Of a stretch of 64,000 nt of DNA, positions 1 through 10,307 are shown piece after piece. The translations under genes were made by a program, and so were the position numbers. The notes under the pieces were generated by a model. That model saw only the letters and a program-made list of their open reading frames with translations. It was not told the origin of the DNA and did no database searches. Numbering within the stretch: position 1 is the stretch's first letter; each line of letters opens with the position of its first letter. Origin of the DNA: Pseudomonadales bacterium (GTDB taxonomy: Bacteria; Pseudomonadota; Gammaproteobacteria; Pseudomonadales; Halieaceae); NCBI GenBank assembly GCA_024234675.1, contig JACKNU010000011.1:16178-80177 (forward strand), read 5' to 3'.

Positions 1-1
1 A

Positions 2-3000
2 GAGGGGTACCGGGTGATCCTGGTGAACTCGAACCCGGCCACCATCATGACCGACCCGGCCATGGCCGACGCGACCTACATAGAGCCCATCGAGTGGCGC
101 ACGGTGGCGCGCATCATCGAGGCGGAAAAGCCCGATGCCCTGCTGCCCACCATGGGCGGCCAGACGGCGCTCAACTGCGCCCTGGACCTGGCCCGGGAGG
201 GCGTGCTGGAGGCCCACGGCGTGGAGATGATCGGCGCCACCAAGGAAGCTATCGACAAGGCCGAGGACCGCCACCTGTTTGACCAGGCCATGCGCCGAAT
301 CGGTTTGGAGACGCCCCGCGCGGCGTTTGCCCACAGCCTCGAGGAAGCCTTCCAGGTGCTGGATTCGATCGGTTTCCCCTGCATCATCCGCCCGTCTTTC
401 ACCATGGGCGGCTCCGGTGGCGGCATCGCCTACAACCGCGATGAATTCGAGAAGATCTGCGTGCGCGGCCTGGACCTGTCGCCCACCAAGGAACTGCTGA
501 TAGACGAGTCGCTGATCGGCTGGAAAGAGTACGAAATGGAGGTGGTGCGGGACAAAAACGATAACTGCATCATCGTCTGCTCCATCGAGAACTTCGATGC
601 CATGGGCGTGCACACCGGCGACTCCATCACCGTGGCCCCGGCCCAGACCCTGACCGACAAGGAATACCAGATCATGCGCAACGCCTCGCTGGCGGTGCTG
701 CGGGAGATCGGTGTCGAGACCGGTGGCTCCAATGTTCAGTTCGGGCAGGACCCGAAAACCGGACGCATGGTGGTGATCGAGATGAACCCCAGGGTGTCGC
801 GCTCCTCCGCCCTGGCCTCCAAGGCCACCGGCTTCCCTATTGCCAAGGTGGCGGCCAAGCTGGCGGTGGGGTATACCCTGGATGAACTGCTGAACGACAT
901 CACCGGCGGGGCCACCCCGGCTTCGTTCGAGCCCTCCATAGACTACGTGGTCACCAAGATACCGCGCTTCGCCTTTGAGAAATTCGCCACGGCGGATTCC
1001 CGCCTGACTACCCAGATGAAGTCGGTAGGCGAGGTCATGGCCATCGGCCGCACCTTCCAGGAATCGCTGCAGAAGGCCCTGCGCGGCCTGGAGGTGGGCT
1101 CGGCCGGTTTCGAGCCGCTGGTGGACGCCGCCAGCCCCGAGGCGGGCGAGTTGCTGATATCGGAGCTGTCCAACCCCAGGCCGGAGCGCATCTGGTACGT
1201 GGCGGACGCCTTCCGCGCGAGTATGGAGCTGGATGATATTTACCGGTACTCCGGGATCGATCCCTGGTTCCTGGTGCAGATCAGGGACCTGGTGGAAACC
1301 GAGCAGGGCCTCGAGGGTGTGGCCCTGGCGGACATCGACCATCGCCGCATGTACACCCTCAAGCGCAAGGGCTTTTCCGACGAGCGCCTGGCGCTCCTGC
1401 TGGGGGTCTCGGAAGCCCAGGTGCGCGACCATCGCCACAGCCTCGGGATTCGCCCAGTGTACAAGCGCGTGGACACCTGCGCCGCCGAATTCGCCTCCGC
1501 CACCGCCTATATGTATTCCACCTACGAGGAAGAGTGTGAGTCGGCACCCACCGATCGCGACAAGATCCTGGTGATCGGCGGCGGCCCCAACCGCATCGGC
1601 CAGGGTATCGAGTTCGATTACTGCTGCGTGCACGCGGCCCTGGCCATGCGCGAGGATGGCTACGAGGCCATCATGATCAACTGCAACCCGGAGACCGTCT
1701 CGACTGACTACGACACCTCCGACCGGCTGTATTTCGAACCGGTCACCCTGGAGGATGTGCTGGAAATCGTCGCCCTGGAGAAACCCATGGGCGTCATCGT
1801 GCAGTTCGGCGGCCAGACCCCGCTGAAGCTGGCCAGGGCCCTGGAGGCCCAGGGTGTGCCCATCATCGGCACCAGCCCCGATGCCATCGACCGGGCCGAG
1901 GACCGGGAGCGCTTCCAGCAGATGATCCGGAAGCTGGACCTGCTGCAGCCTGACAATACCACCGTGCGCAGCGTCGATGCGGCCATCGAGGCCGCCAGCA
2001 CCATCGGCTATCCGCTGGTGGTGCGACCCTCCTATGTACTGGGTGGACGGGCCATGGAGATCGTCTATCGCGAGGAAGACCTGCTGCGCTACATGCGCGA
2101 CGCCGTGAAAGTGTCGGCGGAATCGCCGGTGCTGCTGGATCGTTTCCTGAGCGCCGCCATCGAGGTGGATATCGACGCCGTCAGCGATGGCGGGCAGGTG
2201 GTGATCGGCGCCATCATGCAGCACATCGAGCAGGCCGGGGTCCACTCGGGCGACTCGGCCTGTTCACTGCCCCCCTACAGCCTGGACGAGAAAGTCCAGG
2301 ACGAGATGCGCGAGCAGGTCCGGCAAATGGCCCTGGAACTGGGGGTGAAGGGCCTGATGAATGTGCAGCTGGCCTGGCAGGATGAGCAAATCTACGTCAT
2401 CGAGGTGAATCCCAGGGCGTCGCGCACCGTGCCCTTCGTATCCAAGTGCATCGGTGTCTCCCTGGCCAAGGTGGCCGCCCGTTGCATGGTCGGCCAGACC
2501 CTGGAGGGGCAGGGCTTCACCCGCGAGGTGGTGCCCCCTTATTTCAGCGTGAAAGAGGCGGTACTGCCCTTCAACAAGTTCCCCGGGGTGGACCCCATTC
2601 TGGGCCCGGAAATGCGCTCCACCGGCGAGGTGATGGGCACCGGCGATACCTTTGCTGCCGCCTTTGCCAAAGCCCAGCTGGGTGCCGGCCAGGCGCCGCC
2701 CGAGACGGGTACTGCACTGCTTAGTGTGCGCGACGTGGACAAGCCCGGCATCGTGCGGTTGGCCCGCGACCTCGTTGAGCTGGGGTTTTCCCTGGCTGCC
2801 ACCGCCGGTACCGCCGACGCCCTGGAACGGGCGGGGCTGACCGTGCGCCGGGTGAACAAGGTGCAGGAGGGGCGCCCCCATATCGTGGACATGATCAAGA
2901 ACGATGAGGCCGATCTTATCGTCAACACCACCGAGGGCCGGCGGGCGATCGCCGATTCCGCGGCCATCAGGGCCACCGCGGAGGCGCACCGGGTGTTCTA

Positions 3001-3106
3001 CACTACCACCCTGGCGGCCGCCGAGGCGGTGTGCATGGCACTCAAGCACGAGGGCGACCAGACCGTGCGGCGCCTGCAGGACCTGCACAGGAGTATCGTG
3101 GCATGA
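2..3106 (+). CDS. carB: Carbamoyl-phosphate synthase large subunit, 5' end cut by window
   Basis: Large subunit of carbamoyl-phosphate synthase, which uses ammonia from CarA, bicarbonate and two ATP to make carbamoyl phosphate for arginine and pyrimidine synthesis. The reading frame is open from base 2; by comparison with E. coli CarB (1073 aa) about 39 N-terminal residues lie before the window, so the in-frame GTG at 14 is not the start. Both ATP-grasp halves are visible: [11 protein letters not shown] and [10 protein letters not shown] in the first, [15 protein letters not shown] and [15 protein letters not shown] in the second. The C-terminal MGS-like allosteric domain ends with [11 protein letters not shown] and the NTTEGRRAI loop. 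Its stop overlaps the greA start by ATGA, so the two are probably translationally coupled, as in Pseudomonas. Confidence 0.97.
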   Translation, partial: EGYRVILVNSNPATIMTDPAMADATYIEPIEWRTVARIIEAEKPDALLPTMGGQTALNCALDLAREGVLEAHGVEMIGATKEAIDKAEDRHLFDQAMRRIGLETPRAAFAHSLEEAFQVLDSIGFPCIIRPSFTMGGSGGGIAYNRDEFEKICVRGLDLSPTKELLIDESLIGWKEYEMEVVRDKNDNCIIVCSIENFDAMGVHTGDSITVAPAQTLTDKEYQIMRNASLAVLREIGVETGGSNVQFGQDPKTGRMVVIEMNPRVSRSSALASKATGFPIAKVAAKLAVGYTLDELLNDITGGATPASFEPSIDYVVTKIPRFAFEKFATADSRLTTQMKSVGEVMAIGRTFQESLQKALRGLEVGSAGFEPLVDAASPEAGELLISELSNPRPERIWYVADAFRASMELDDIYRYSGIDPWFLVQIRDLVETEQGLEGVALADIDHRRMYTLKRKGFSDERLALLLGVSEAQVRDHRHSLGIRPVYKRVDTCAAEFASATAYMYSTYEEECESAPTDRDKILVIGGGPNRIGQGIEFDYCCVHAALAMREDGYEAIMINCNPETVSTDYDTSDRLYFEPVTLEDVLEIVALEKPMGVIVQFGGQTPLKLARALEAQGVPIIGTSPDAIDRAEDRERFQQMIRKLDLLQPDNTTVRSVDAAIEAASTIGYPLVVRPSYVLGGRAMEIVYREEDLLRYMRDAVKVSAESPVLLDRFLSAAIEVDIDAVSDGGQVVIGAIMQHIEQAGVHSGDSACSLPPYSLDEKVQDEMREQVRQMALELGVKGLMNVQLAWQDEQIYVIEVNPRASRTVPFVSKCIGVSLAKVAARCMVGQTLEGQGFTREVVPPYFSVKEAVLPFNKFPGVDPILGPEMRSTGEVMGTGDTFAAAFAKAQLGAGQAPPETGTALLSVRDVDKPGIVRLARDLVELGFSLAATAGTADALERAGLTVRRVNKVQEGRPHIVDMIKNDEADLIVNTTEGRRAIADSAAIRATAEAHRVFYTTTLAAAEAVCMALKHEGDQTVRRLQDLHRSIVA

Positions 3107-3579
3107 ATAAGTTTCCCATGACAGTATCGGGCGAGGCAGCCCTGCGGGAAGAGCTGGAGCGCCTCAAGAAGATCGAGCGGCCGCGTATTACCAAGGCCAT
3201 CGCCGAGGCCCGCGAGCACGGCGACCTCAAGGAGAATGCCGAGTACCACGCCGCCAGGGAGCAGCAGAGCTTCAACGAGGGGCGCATCATGGAAATCGAG
3301 GGCAAGCTGGGCAACGCCCAGGTGATCGATGTGACGACCATGCCCAAAACCGGCAAAGTGATCTTCGGGACCACCATCGACCTGCTCAACCTGGAAACCG
3401 ATGCCACCGTTACCTACCGCATCGTGGGCGAGGACGAGGCCGACGTGAAGCAGAACCTCATTTCGATCGGGTCGCCCATTGCCAGGGCCCTGATCGGCAA
3501 GGAGGAAGGGGATGTGGTGATCGTCAGGGCCCCCGGCGGGGATATCGAGTATGAGATCGACAAGGTTCGCTATATCTGA
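3103..3579 (+). CDS. greA: Transcription elongation factor GreA
   Basis: GreA (158 aa, same length as E. coli) rescues backtracked RNA polymerase by stimulating transcript cleavage through the secondary channel. The N-terminal coiled coil carries the conserved acidic tip ([18 protein letters not shown]), where the D and E side chains help hold the catalytic Mg. The C-terminal FKBP-like domain has the [18 protein letters not shown] signature. The start ATG overlaps the carB stop by 4 nt. The 141-bp gap after it contains the feoAB regulatory region. Confidence 0.97.
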   Translation: MNKFPMTVSGEAALREELERLKKIERPRITKAIAEAREHGDLKENAEYHAAREQQSFNEGRIMEIEGKLGNAQVIDVTTMPKTGKVIFGTTIDLLNLETDATVTYRIVGEDEADVKQNLISIGSPIARALIGKEEGDVVIVRAPGGDIEYEIDKVRYI

Positions 3580-3639
3580 CGCGCAGGCTCCCCGGTCCGT
3601 GCGGTTTTTGCGAGCAGCTTTTTAGCGGGTTCACTCTAT

Positions 3640-3658
3640 GAAAATAATTCTCATTTAG
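3640..3658 (+). promoter_or_regulatory. Putative Fur box upstream of feoAB
   Basis: GAAAATAATTCTCATTTAG matches about 12 of 19 positions of the Fur consensus, including the AATAATTCTCATT core common in real sites. It lies 62 bp before feoA. A TATTAT hexamer at 3661-3666 could be the -10 element, which would put the box over the promoter and fit iron repression. Confidence 0.6.
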
Positions 3659-3720
3659 GCTATTATTGCTGCCACCTGGGGCCCTGGCCCCTCCGTTGCA
3701 CCAATGGTAAGCAAATCGCG

Positions 3721-3969
3721 ATGAATCTGACCCTGTGGTCGCTCAAGGCCGGCCAGCGCTGTGAAATACTGGGCTTCGACCAGGTACTGGCGGACAATTA
3801 CCGAACGCGGATGATGGAGTTTGGTTTCCATCCCGGCGAGACGGTGTCCTGTGTCCAGTCCCTGGCCTTCGGGGCGCCCAAGGTATACCGGGTGAGCAAT
3901 ACCATTTTCTCGCTGGATGAAGAGGTCGCCAGTCACCTCCAGGTCAGGCTGCTGGGTGACAATGAGTAA
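3721..3969 (+). CDS. feoA: Ferrous iron transport protein A
   Basis: Small (82 aa) SH3-like cytosolic partner of FeoB. The family pattern is clear: SLKAGQRCEILGF at the N-terminus, the MMEFGFHPGETV segment, and YRVSNTIFSLDEEVA near the end. It overlaps feoB by 8 nt, which suggests coupled translation. No FeoC follows. The feoAB pair interrupts the greA-yhbY neighbourhood seen in Pseudomonas, so it is an insertion relative to that order. Confidence 0.93.
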   Translation: MNLTLWSLKAGQRCEILGFDQVLADNYRTRMMEFGFHPGETVSCVQSLAFGAPKVYRVSNTIFSLDEEVASHLQVRLLGDNE

Positions 3970-5800
3970 AGTCATCCTGATCGGCAGCCCCAACTCGGGC
4001 AAGAGCCTGCTGTTCAATAAGCTCACCGGGCTGCACCACAAGGTGGCGAACTTTCCCGGTATCACGGTGGACGTGGGTATCGGCCGTATGCGGGCCATGA
4101 CCGACGTGGAGCTGGTCGACTTTCCCGGCACCTATTCCCTGCAGGCGATTTCCGCTGAGGAGCGGGTGGCGGTGGATCAATTCGAGCGCGCCCTGGATGA
4201 CCCGGAGGTGGCGCACGTATTGTGCGTGATAGACGCGACGCGCCTGGAGAAGAGCCTCTACTTCACCCTGCAGGTCATCCGCGACTGCGAGCGCCACGGC
4301 AAGCCGGTGACCGTGCTGGCCAATATGATCGATGTGCTGGACAACCACAAACTGGCGCTGGATGTGGCGGGACTGGCGGCGGAACTGGAGACCCCGGTAT
4401 TGCCGGTGTCGGCGCGCAGCGGCAAGGGCCTGGATGCGGTGGTCAGCCAGTTGCGCGCCAGCGCCGGCGGTGCTACCCGCGTGCCCCGGTCTCGCCTGGT
4501 GGATTCGCCGGACGTGCTGCTGCGTGGCACGGCCCACCAGCTGGCTCGGCGATTCGGCCCCAAGGGCGACATCCTGATCCGCTCTCAGACGCGCCTGGAC
4601 AGTTTCTTTCTCAGTTCCCTGACCGGGGGACTGGCGTTTTTCGCCATCATGTACCTGCTGTTCCAGTCGATTTTCACCTGGTCTGCCCCCGCCATGGACG
4701 CGGTGGAAGGCGCCCTGGCGGCCATGGCCGACCTGGTGGTGCCGCTGTTCGGCAGCCAGCTGGCCCGGGATTTCACCTCGGACGCGCTGTTTGGCGGCAT
4801 CGGCGCCTTCCTGGTGTTCGTGCCCCAGATCTTCGTGCTCACCTTCGTGATCGGCCTGCTGGAGGACTCGGGATACCTGGCCCGGGCGGCGCTCATCTGC
4901 CACAAGCCCCTGCGCCTGTTCGGCCTCACCGGCAAGAGCTTCATTCCCATGCTGTCGGGGGTGGCCTGCGCCATTCCGGGTATCTATGCCGCCCGCGCCA
5001 TCGATTCGCCCCGCAAGCGCCTGCTGACCTACATGGCCATTCCGCTGATGCCCTGCTCGGCGCGCCTGCCGGTTTACACGCTGCTGATCGCCGCCTTCAT
5101 CCCCGCGGACACGGCCCTGGGCGGGCTGGTCGGCTGGCAGGGGCTGGCCATGTTCTGTATCTACTTCTTCGGCATGTTCTGCGGCCTGCTGGTCACCGGC
5201 GTGGTATCGCGCAGCAGCGAGGATCACTATACCGACCTGCCCTTCGTGCTGGAGTTGCCTCCCTACCGGGTGCCCGGCCTGCCACCCCTGTTGCGCAACG
5301 CCTGGAACCGCTCCAAGCACTTCGTCACCAAGGCGGGCAAGATCATATTTGCGGTTACCCTGGTGATCTGGGTGCTGGGTTATTTTCCCAATTACGGCAC
5401 CGACCTGGGAGCTTCCTGGCTGGGCACCCTGGGGCATATAGTGGAGCCGGTGTTCGCCCCGCTGGGCCTGGACTGGCGCTACGCGGTGGCCATTTTGACA
5501 TCCTTCCTGGCGCGGGAGGTATTCGTGGGCACCCTGGGGACCATCTTCGGCATCGAGTCGGCGGATGAAAACATGACCCCGCTGGTGCAACAGATCCAGG
5601 CCAGCGACCTGAGCATAGGCTCGGGGTTGGCGCTGCTGGTGTTTTTCGCCATCGCCCTGCAGTGCGTCTCTACCCTGGCCATCCTGAGCAAGGAGAGCGC
5701 CTCGCGGTCCCTGGCGCTGAAGATGTTTGTCGCCTACCTGTTGCTGGCCTACGCCGCGGCCCTGGCCATTTTCCACATCGCCGGCCTGTTCGGCGGCTGA
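3962..5800 (+). CDS. feoB: Ferrous iron transporter FeoB
   Basis: Inner-membrane GTP-dependent Fe(II) permease, 612 aa from the ATG at 3962. The frame is open further upstream, but this ATG overlaps the feoA stop and is followed at once by the G domain. Seen: G1 GSPNSGKS (residues 8-15), G3 DFPG (53-56), G4 NMID (121-124), G5-like SARSGKG, then a polytopic membrane part with the two Gate motifs (LSGVACAIPGIYAARAI and LAREVFVGTLGTIFG). It is shorter than the 773-aa E. coli protein and resembles the compact FeoB of many marine Gammaproteobacteria. Control by Fur is suggested by the box at 3640-3658. Confidence 0.94.
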   Translation: MSKVILIGSPNSGKSLLFNKLTGLHHKVANFPGITVDVGIGRMRAMTDVELVDFPGTYSLQAISAEERVAVDQFERALDDPEVAHVLCVIDATRLEKSLYFTLQVIRDCERHGKPVTVLANMIDVLDNHKLALDVAGLAAELETPVLPVSARSGKGLDAVVSQLRASAGGATRVPRSRLVDSPDVLLRGTAHQLARRFGPKGDILIRSQTRLDSFFLSSLTGGLAFFAIMYLLFQSIFTWSAPAMDAVEGALAAMADLVVPLFGSQLARDFTSDALFGGIGAFLVFVPQIFVLTFVIGLLEDSGYLARAALICHKPLRLFGLTGKSFIPMLSGVACAIPGIYAARAIDSPRKRLLTYMAIPLMPCSARLPVYTLLIAAFIPADTALGGLVGWQGLAMFCIYFFGMFCGLLVTGVVSRSSEDHYTDLPFVLELPPYRVPGLPPLLRNAWNRSKHFVTKAGKIIFAVTLVIWVLGYFPNYGTDLGASWLGTLGHIVEPVFAPLGLDWRYAVAILTSFLAREVFVGTLGTIFGIESADENMTPLVQQIQASDLSIGSGLALLVFFAIALQCVSTLAILSKESASRSLALKMFVAYLLLAYAAALAIFHIAGLFGG

Positions 5801-5806
5801 TACGCC

Positions 5807-6151
5807 CTATTCGGAGCGCTCGTGCTGGAACAGGCGCAGCTCCGCCAGCACCAGCCGGGCCACCAGCTCCACCATGAGCGCATGGTTCTCCCGGCGGATA
5901 CCCTCGAGACCCGCGTTGATCTGGCGGTACAGCTGGTCGCGTTCGGCGGGCGAGACCGAGGCTGGCAACTCGACGCTGAAGTCGTACTGCTCGGACTTGC
6001 TGAGTTTGGTGTAGGTGCCGGTGAGCTGGCTCACCGCGAATTCGATCAGTCGCTCGTCCGCCCCGCGGGCGGTGAGCAGGGCGCGCAGCTCGCGTTCCAG
6101 GAAGGCCAGGCCCTGGGCCTGCCGGGAAGGGAATTCGAGAATGTCTGCCAC
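5807..6151 (-). CDS. Hypothetical protein, 114 aa
   Basis: I do not recognise the family. The GTG start at 6151 gives a soluble, largely helical, charged protein that opens with [22 protein letters not shown] and has a central segment [28 protein letters not shown]. It has no signal peptide, membrane segment or cysteine motif. It is convergent with feoB (6-bp gap) and co-oriented with yhbY 65 bp downstream. Codon use resembles the neighbours, and the frame is uninterrupted in a region with no competing gene, so it is probably real. Confidence 0.6.
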   Translation of the reverse strand: MADILEFPSRQAQGLAFLERELRALLTARGADERLIEFAVSQLTGTYTKLSKSEQYDFSVELPASVSPAERDQLYRQINAGLEGIRRENHALMVELVARLVLAELRLFQHERSE

Positions 6152-6216
6152 TGGCCACCCCGCTGTGTGTACCCGGGCAGTGTAACGGAGGGTTGCAACA
6201 GGGGGAAAGCGCCCAG

Positions 6217-6528
6217 CTACTGGCTGCGAATGAGGTTGGACAGGCGCGGGTCGGGCCGGGCCGCGCGGCGCAACAGCAGCACGACATTGCCGACGGCCTG
6301 CACCAGCCGGGCGCCGGTGCGCTCACAGATCTCGGCGGCAATGGCGCTGCGCGCCTCCCGCGACCCCACGGCCAGCTTGACCTTGATCAGTTCGTGGTCG
6401 CCCAGGGCCCGCTCCAGCTCCGCCAGCACGTTCTCGGTGAGGCCGTTACCGGCCACCGTCACCACCGGCTTGAGCTTGTGGCCTATGGCCCGCAGCTGGC
6501 GGCTGTCCTGATTCGCGTTCTTGCTCAT
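6217..6528 (-). CDS. yhbY: Ribosome assembly RNA-binding protein YhbY (CRM domain)
   Basis: Small CRM-domain RNA-binding protein (103 aa) that associates with pre-50S ribosomes. The frame is open further upstream, but the ATG at 6528 gives the usual N-terminus and length. Typical motifs: [35 protein letters not shown], and the C-terminal [14 protein letters not shown], where the family usually has a GK(T/V)-type loop before the last strand. It is divergent from rlmE, as in E. coli and Pseudomonas; the 96-bp gap should hold both promoters. Confidence 0.93.
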   Translation of the reverse strand: MSKNANQDSRQLRAIGHKLKPVVTVAGNGLTENVLAELERALGDHELIKVKLAVGSREARSAIAAEICERTGARLVQAVGNVVLLLRRAARPDPRLSNLIRSQ

Positions 6529-6624
6529 AATCAATCCAAGGTACAATGGCGCCAAGGGCGCACTGCTGTGGTGCGCCGCGACGGGGGCGGGCATTCTACA
6601 CAAGTGGCCCCGGATACGGAACTG

Positions 6625-7251
6625 ATGGCGAAGAAACGCTCTTCCAGCAAGGCCTGGTTGAAAGAACACCGGGACGATCCCTACGTGCAGCAGGCCCAGC
6701 GCGAGGGCTACCGTTCCCGCGCCTGCTACAAGCTGCTGGAGCTGCAGGAGCGCGACAGGCTGATACGCCCCGGCATGACCGTGCTGGACCTGGGCAGCGC
6801 CCCGGGCGGCTGGTCCCAGGTGGCCGTGGCGCTGGTGGGCCACTCCGGGCGGGTGATCGCCTCGGATATCCTGCCCATGGACACTATCGCCGGGGTGGAG
6901 TTCATCCAGGGGGATTTCACCGAGGAGGAGGTGTTCGGGCAGTTGCTGGCGGCGCTGGCGGGGACGCCGGTGGATCTGGTCATATCGGACATGGCCCCCA
7001 ATATGAGTGGCATGAACGCCGTGGACCAGCCGCGGTCTATATACCTGGTGGAGTTGGCGCTGGACATGGCGCGGCAGGTGCTGACCCCCGGGGGCGCCTT
7101 TGTCAGCAAGGTGTTCCAGGGGGAGGGTTTCGACGAGTTGTATCGCGAGGCGCGCGAGTCATTCGACCGGGTTCTGACCAGGAAACCAAAGGCGTCCCGG
7201 CCGCGATCCCGGGAAGTCTACGTGGTCGCCAGGGGCTTCCGGGGCGGATGA
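6625..7251 (+). CDS. rlmE: 23S rRNA (uridine-2'-O-)-methyltransferase RlmE (FtsJ/RrmJ)
   Basis: Methylates the 2'-OH of U2552 in the 23S A-loop using SAM; a heat-shock protein in E. coli. The ATG at 6625 gives 208 aa (E. coli 209). The SAM site [15 protein letters not shown] is intact, and the K-D-K-E catalytic tetrad can be placed in [24 protein letters not shown] and SREVYVVAR. It lies upstream of ftsH as usual, but a separate sigma-32-like promoter directly follows its stop codon. Confidence 0.96.
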   Translation: MAKKRSSSKAWLKEHRDDPYVQQAQREGYRSRACYKLLELQERDRLIRPGMTVLDLGSAPGGWSQVAVALVGHSGRVIASDILPMDTIAGVEFIQGDFTEEEVFGQLLAALAGTPVDLVISDMAPNMSGMNAVDQPRSIYLVELALDMARQVLTPGGAFVSKVFQGEGFDELYREARESFDRVLTRKPKASRPRSREVYVVARGFRGG

Positions 7252-7262
7252 TCGGCGGCCAC

Positions 7263-7290
7263 CTTGAAACATGGAGGCCTCGCCCCAAGT
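7263..7290 (+). promoter_or_regulatory. Putative sigma-32 (heat-shock) promoter of ftsH
   Basis: CTTGAAA (7263-7269), a 13-bp spacer, then CCCCAAGT (7283-7290). The RpoH consensus is CTTGAAA, 11-16 bp, CCCCATNT, so the -35 is exact and the -10 differs at one defined position. It begins 12 bp after the rlmE stop and about 200 bp before ftsH, a known heat-shock gene. Confidence 0.8.
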
Positions 7291-7298
7291 GTAGTACA

Positions 7299-7329
7299 TT
7301 GGGCCGTTTCCGGTTTGCCCGCGTACAAT
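7299..7329 (+). promoter_or_regulatory. Possible housekeeping promoter for ftsH
   Basis: TTGGGC at 7299-7304 and TACAAT at 7324-7329 with a 19-bp spacer. The -10 is good; the -35 and the spacing are imperfect. It would give basal ftsH expression next to the heat-shock promoter. The rest of the 7330-7488 leader shows no clear structure beyond short G/C-rich inverted repeats. Confidence 0.35.
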
Positions 7330-7488
7330 TGAGGGGGGCGTCTGTGGACGAGGCTACCCTGCCGCTGAAATGCGGGAAAATTCGACTATCATTAACGGAG
7401 AGAGGCTGTCACATCTTTCCCGGCACGCCCCCTGGTTGGGCGAGGCCGAAGGGGAAACCTGTCAGGAATCCTTGGTGAGGTAACAGTA

Positions 7489-9414
7489 TTGAACGATATG
7501 GTTAAAAATTTGCTGCTCTGGCTGGTGATCGCTGCGGTTCTGCTGTCGGTCTTCAACAACTTCAATATGCAGAGCCAGACCGAGCAGGTGGGATATTCCG
7601 AGCTCATTCAGGAGATTCAGTCCGAGCAGGTGAAGAAAGTCGTGGTGGACGGCCTTACCATTTCCGGTGAGCGTTACGACGGCACCCGCTTTGAGACCAT
7701 CCGCCCCATGGTCGAGGATCCCAAGCTGATCGACGATCTGCTGGAACACAACGTCGAAGTGGTGGGCCGCAAGCCGGAACAGCAGAGTGTCTGGACCCAG
7801 TTGCTGGTGGCCAGCTTCCCCATCCTGATTATCATCGCCGTATTCATGTTCTTCATGCGCCAGATGCAGGGTGGCGGCGGTGGTCGCGGCGGCCCCATGA
7901 GCTTTGGCAAGAGCAAGGCGCGGCTGCTGGGTGAAGACCAGATCACCACCACCTTCGCCGATGTGGCGGGGGTGGACGAGGCCAAGGAGGACGTCAAGGA
8001 GCTGGTCGAGTTCCTGCGCGATCCCAGCCGCTTCCAGAAACTGGGCGGGCGCATACCGCGCGGCGTGCTGATGGTGGGCCAGCCCGGTACCGGCAAGACG
8101 CTGCTGGCGAAAGCTATCGCCGGAGAGGCCAAGGTGCCGTTTTTCTCCATCTCCGGTTCGGATTTCGTGGAGATGTTCGTCGGTGTCGGCGCCTCGCGGG
8201 TGCGGGACATGTTCGAGCAGGCCAAGAAGCAGGCCCCCTGTATCATCTTCATCGACGAGATCGACGCGGTGGGACGCCACCGGGGTGCCGGCCTGGGCGG
8301 CGGGCACGACGAACGCGAACAGACACTGAACCAGTTGCTGGTGGAAATGGATGGCTTCGAGGTGAATGACGGCGTCATCGTCATCGCCGCCACCAACCGC
8401 CCCGACGTGCTGGACCCCGCCCTGTTGCGCCCCGGCCGCTTTGACCGCCAGGTGGTCGTCGGCCTGCCCGATATCCGCGGCCGCGAACAGATTCTCAAGG
8501 TGCACATGCGCAAGGTCCCCCTGGCCGAGGATGTCGAGGCCTCCAAGATCGCCCGCGGCACGCCCGGGTTCTCCGGCGCCGACCTGGCCAACCTGGTGAA
8601 CGAGGCCGCCCTGTTTGCGGCGCGCGCCAATGTCCGCACCGTGGGTATGGTTCAGTTTGAGCTCGCCAAGGACAAGATCATGATGGGCGCCGAGCGCAAA
8701 TCCATGGTCATGTCCGAAGACGAGAAGCGCAACACGGCCTACCACGAGGCGGGGCACGCCATCGTCGGCAGGCTGATGCCGGAGCACGACCCGGTTTACA
8801 AGGTGAGCATCATTCCCCGCGGCCGCGCCCTGGGTGTCACCATGTTCCTGCCCGAAGAGGACCGCTACAGCCACAGCCGCCGCTTCATCATCAGCCAGAT
8901 CTGCAGCCTGTTCGGTGGCCGCATCGCCGAGGAGATGACCCTGGGCAAGGACGGTGTCACGACCGGTGCCTCCAACGATATCCAGCGGGCCACGGGCATC
9001 GCCCGCAAGATGGTTACCCAGTGGGGCCTGTCCGAAAAGATGGGACCGCTGATGTACGACGAGGTGGAGGAAGAGGTGTTCCTGGGGCGCAGCGCCGGGC
9101 AGACCCATAAATCCCTGTCGGGTGAAACCGCCAAGATGATAGACGAGGAAGTGCGCAGCATTATCGACGAGTGTTACGCCACTGCCCGCACCCTGCTGGA
9201 GGAAAACGTCGACAAGCTGCACGCCATGGCGCGCGCGCTGATGTTGTACGAAACCATCGATTCCGGCCAGATCGACGACATCATGGCCGGGCGCGAGCCC
9301 CGCGAGCCGGCCGGCTGGAACGACGATGTCGACAACAGCAGCCCCGGCGCGGGTGCCACCAGCGCGCAGCCCAAGCCGGACCGACCCATAGGTGGCCCCG
9401 CCAGCGAGCACTGA
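7489..9414 (+). CDS. ftsH: ATP-dependent zinc metalloprotease FtsH
   Basis: Membrane-anchored AAA+ protease that degrades misfolded membrane proteins and regulators such as RpoH and LpxC. The TTG start at 7489 is chosen because GAGG at 7477-7480 is 8 nt away; an ATG at 7498 would be 17 nt away. The protein is 641 aa. Transmembrane segments at about 5-24 and 104-123, Walker A 197-204 (GQPGTGKT, with Gln where FtsH usually has Pro), Walker [10 protein letters not shown] (252-260), SRH around 302-320, and zinc motif HEAGH at 419-423. The C-terminal tail is acidic and proline-rich. Confidence 0.97.
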   Translation: MNDMVKNLLLWLVIAAVLLSVFNNFNMQSQTEQVGYSELIQEIQSEQVKKVVVDGLTISGERYDGTRFETIRPMVEDPKLIDDLLEHNVEVVGRKPEQQSVWTQLLVASFPILIIIAVFMFFMRQMQGGGGGRGGPMSFGKSKARLLGEDQITTTFADVAGVDEAKEDVKELVEFLRDPSRFQKLGGRIPRGVLMVGQPGTGKTLLAKAIAGEAKVPFFSISGSDFVEMFVGVGASRVRDMFEQAKKQAPCIIFIDEIDAVGRHRGAGLGGGHDEREQTLNQLLVEMDGFEVNDGVIVIAATNRPDVLDPALLRPGRFDRQVVVGLPDIRGREQILKVHMRKVPLAEDVEASKIARGTPGFSGADLANLVNEAALFAARANVRTVGMVQFELAKDKIMMGAERKSMVMSEDEKRNTAYHEAGHAIVGRLMPEHDPVYKVSIIPRGRALGVTMFLPEEDRYSHSRRFIISQICSLFGGRIAEEMTLGKDGVTTGASNDIQRATGIARKMVTQWGLSEKMGPLMYDEVEEEVFLGRSAGQTHKSLSGETAKMIDEEVRSIIDECYATARTLLEENVDKLHAMARALMLYETIDSGQIDDIMAGREPREPAGWNDDVDNSSPGAGATSAQPKPDRPIGGPASEH

Positions 9415-9428
9415 CGCGGGCCGCGTCG

Positions 9429-10307
9429 TTGTCACAACCTCCCCGCCACGCTGCCCCGGCACTTCACTGTGCCGGGCGCACCCTGGACCTGTCACGCCCG
9501 CTGGTAATGGGCGTGATCAACGCCACCCCTGATTCTTTCTCCGATGGCGGCAGCCTGTACCGGTCCGGTGGCCTGGATATCGACCTCGCCATGGGGCGGG
9601 CCAGGGACATGGTGGCGGCCGGCGCCGCCATCCTGGATATCGGCGGGGAATCCACCCGTCCCGGTGCCGCGCCGGTCAGCCCGGCCCAGGAAATGGACCG
9701 GGTGCTGCCGCTGGTGGAGCGCGTGGCGGCGGAGCTGGACGTGGTGATATCGGTCGATACCAGCACGCCGCAGCTGATGACCGAGGCCGCCGCCCTGGGG
9801 GCGGGCCTGTTGAACGACGTGCGGGCGCTGACCCGCGAGGGCGCCCTGGAGGCCGCCGCGGCCACGGGGCTGCCGGTGTGCCTGATGCATATGCGCGGGG
9901 AGCCCGGGAGCATGCAGCGCAACCCCCATTACGAAGATGTGGTGGCCGAGGTGGGCGCTTACCTGCAGGAGCGGGTCGCCGCCTGCACGGCCCATGGCCT
10001 GGGGCGACAGCGCCTGCTGCTGGATCCGGGGTTTGGCTTTGGCAAGACAGTGGCGCACAATCTGCAGCTGTTGCGCGGCCTGCCGCGCCTGGCGGAGCTG
10101 GGGCTGCCCCTGCTGGTGGGCCTGTCCCGCAAATCCATGATTGGCCTATTGCTGGGCCGCGAGCCGGGCGAGCGCCTGCCCGCCAGTCTCGCCCTGGCGG
10201 TGCTGGCGGTGGAGCGGGGCGCGGCGGTGGTGCGCAGCCACGACGTGGCTGCCACCGTGGATGCGCTGGCGATGTGGACGGCTTTGAAGGAAGTGGAAGC
10301 ACAATAA
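9429..10307 (+). CDS. folP: Dihydropteroate synthase
   Basis: Condenses p-aminobenzoate with hydroxymethyl-dihydropterin pyrophosphate in folate synthesis; the sulfonamide target. The frame has no ATG before the conserved [16 protein letters not shown] strand, so the TTG at 9429 is taken as start (292 aa), leaving an N-terminal lead of Pseudomonas-like length. Further motifs: [38 protein letters not shown] and GLSRKSMIG. It lies 14 bp after ftsH and touches glmM by one base (TAATG). The start codon is the least certain part. Confidence 0.93.
   Translation: MSQPPRHAAPALHCAGRTLDLSRPLVMGVINATPDSFSDGGSLYRSGGLDIDLAMGRARDMVAAGAAILDIGGESTRPGAAPVSPAQEMDRVLPLVERVAAELDVVISVDTSTPQLMTEAAALGAGLLNDVRALTREGALEAAAATGLPVCLMHMRGEPGSMQRNPHYEDVVAEVGAYLQERVAACTAHGLGRQRLLLDPGFGFGKTVAHNLQLLRGLPRLAELGLPLLVGLSRKSMIGLLLGREPGERLPASLALAVLAVERGAAVVRSHDVAATVDALAMWTALKEVEAQ

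Noticed and set aside
7462..9495. 677-codon frame antisense to ftsH; likewise 3944-5776 (feoB), 9959-11884 (glmM), 19646-21289 (nusA) and 25733-27808 (pnp)
   Set aside because: All lie exactly opposite well-identified genes and have no recognisable domain.
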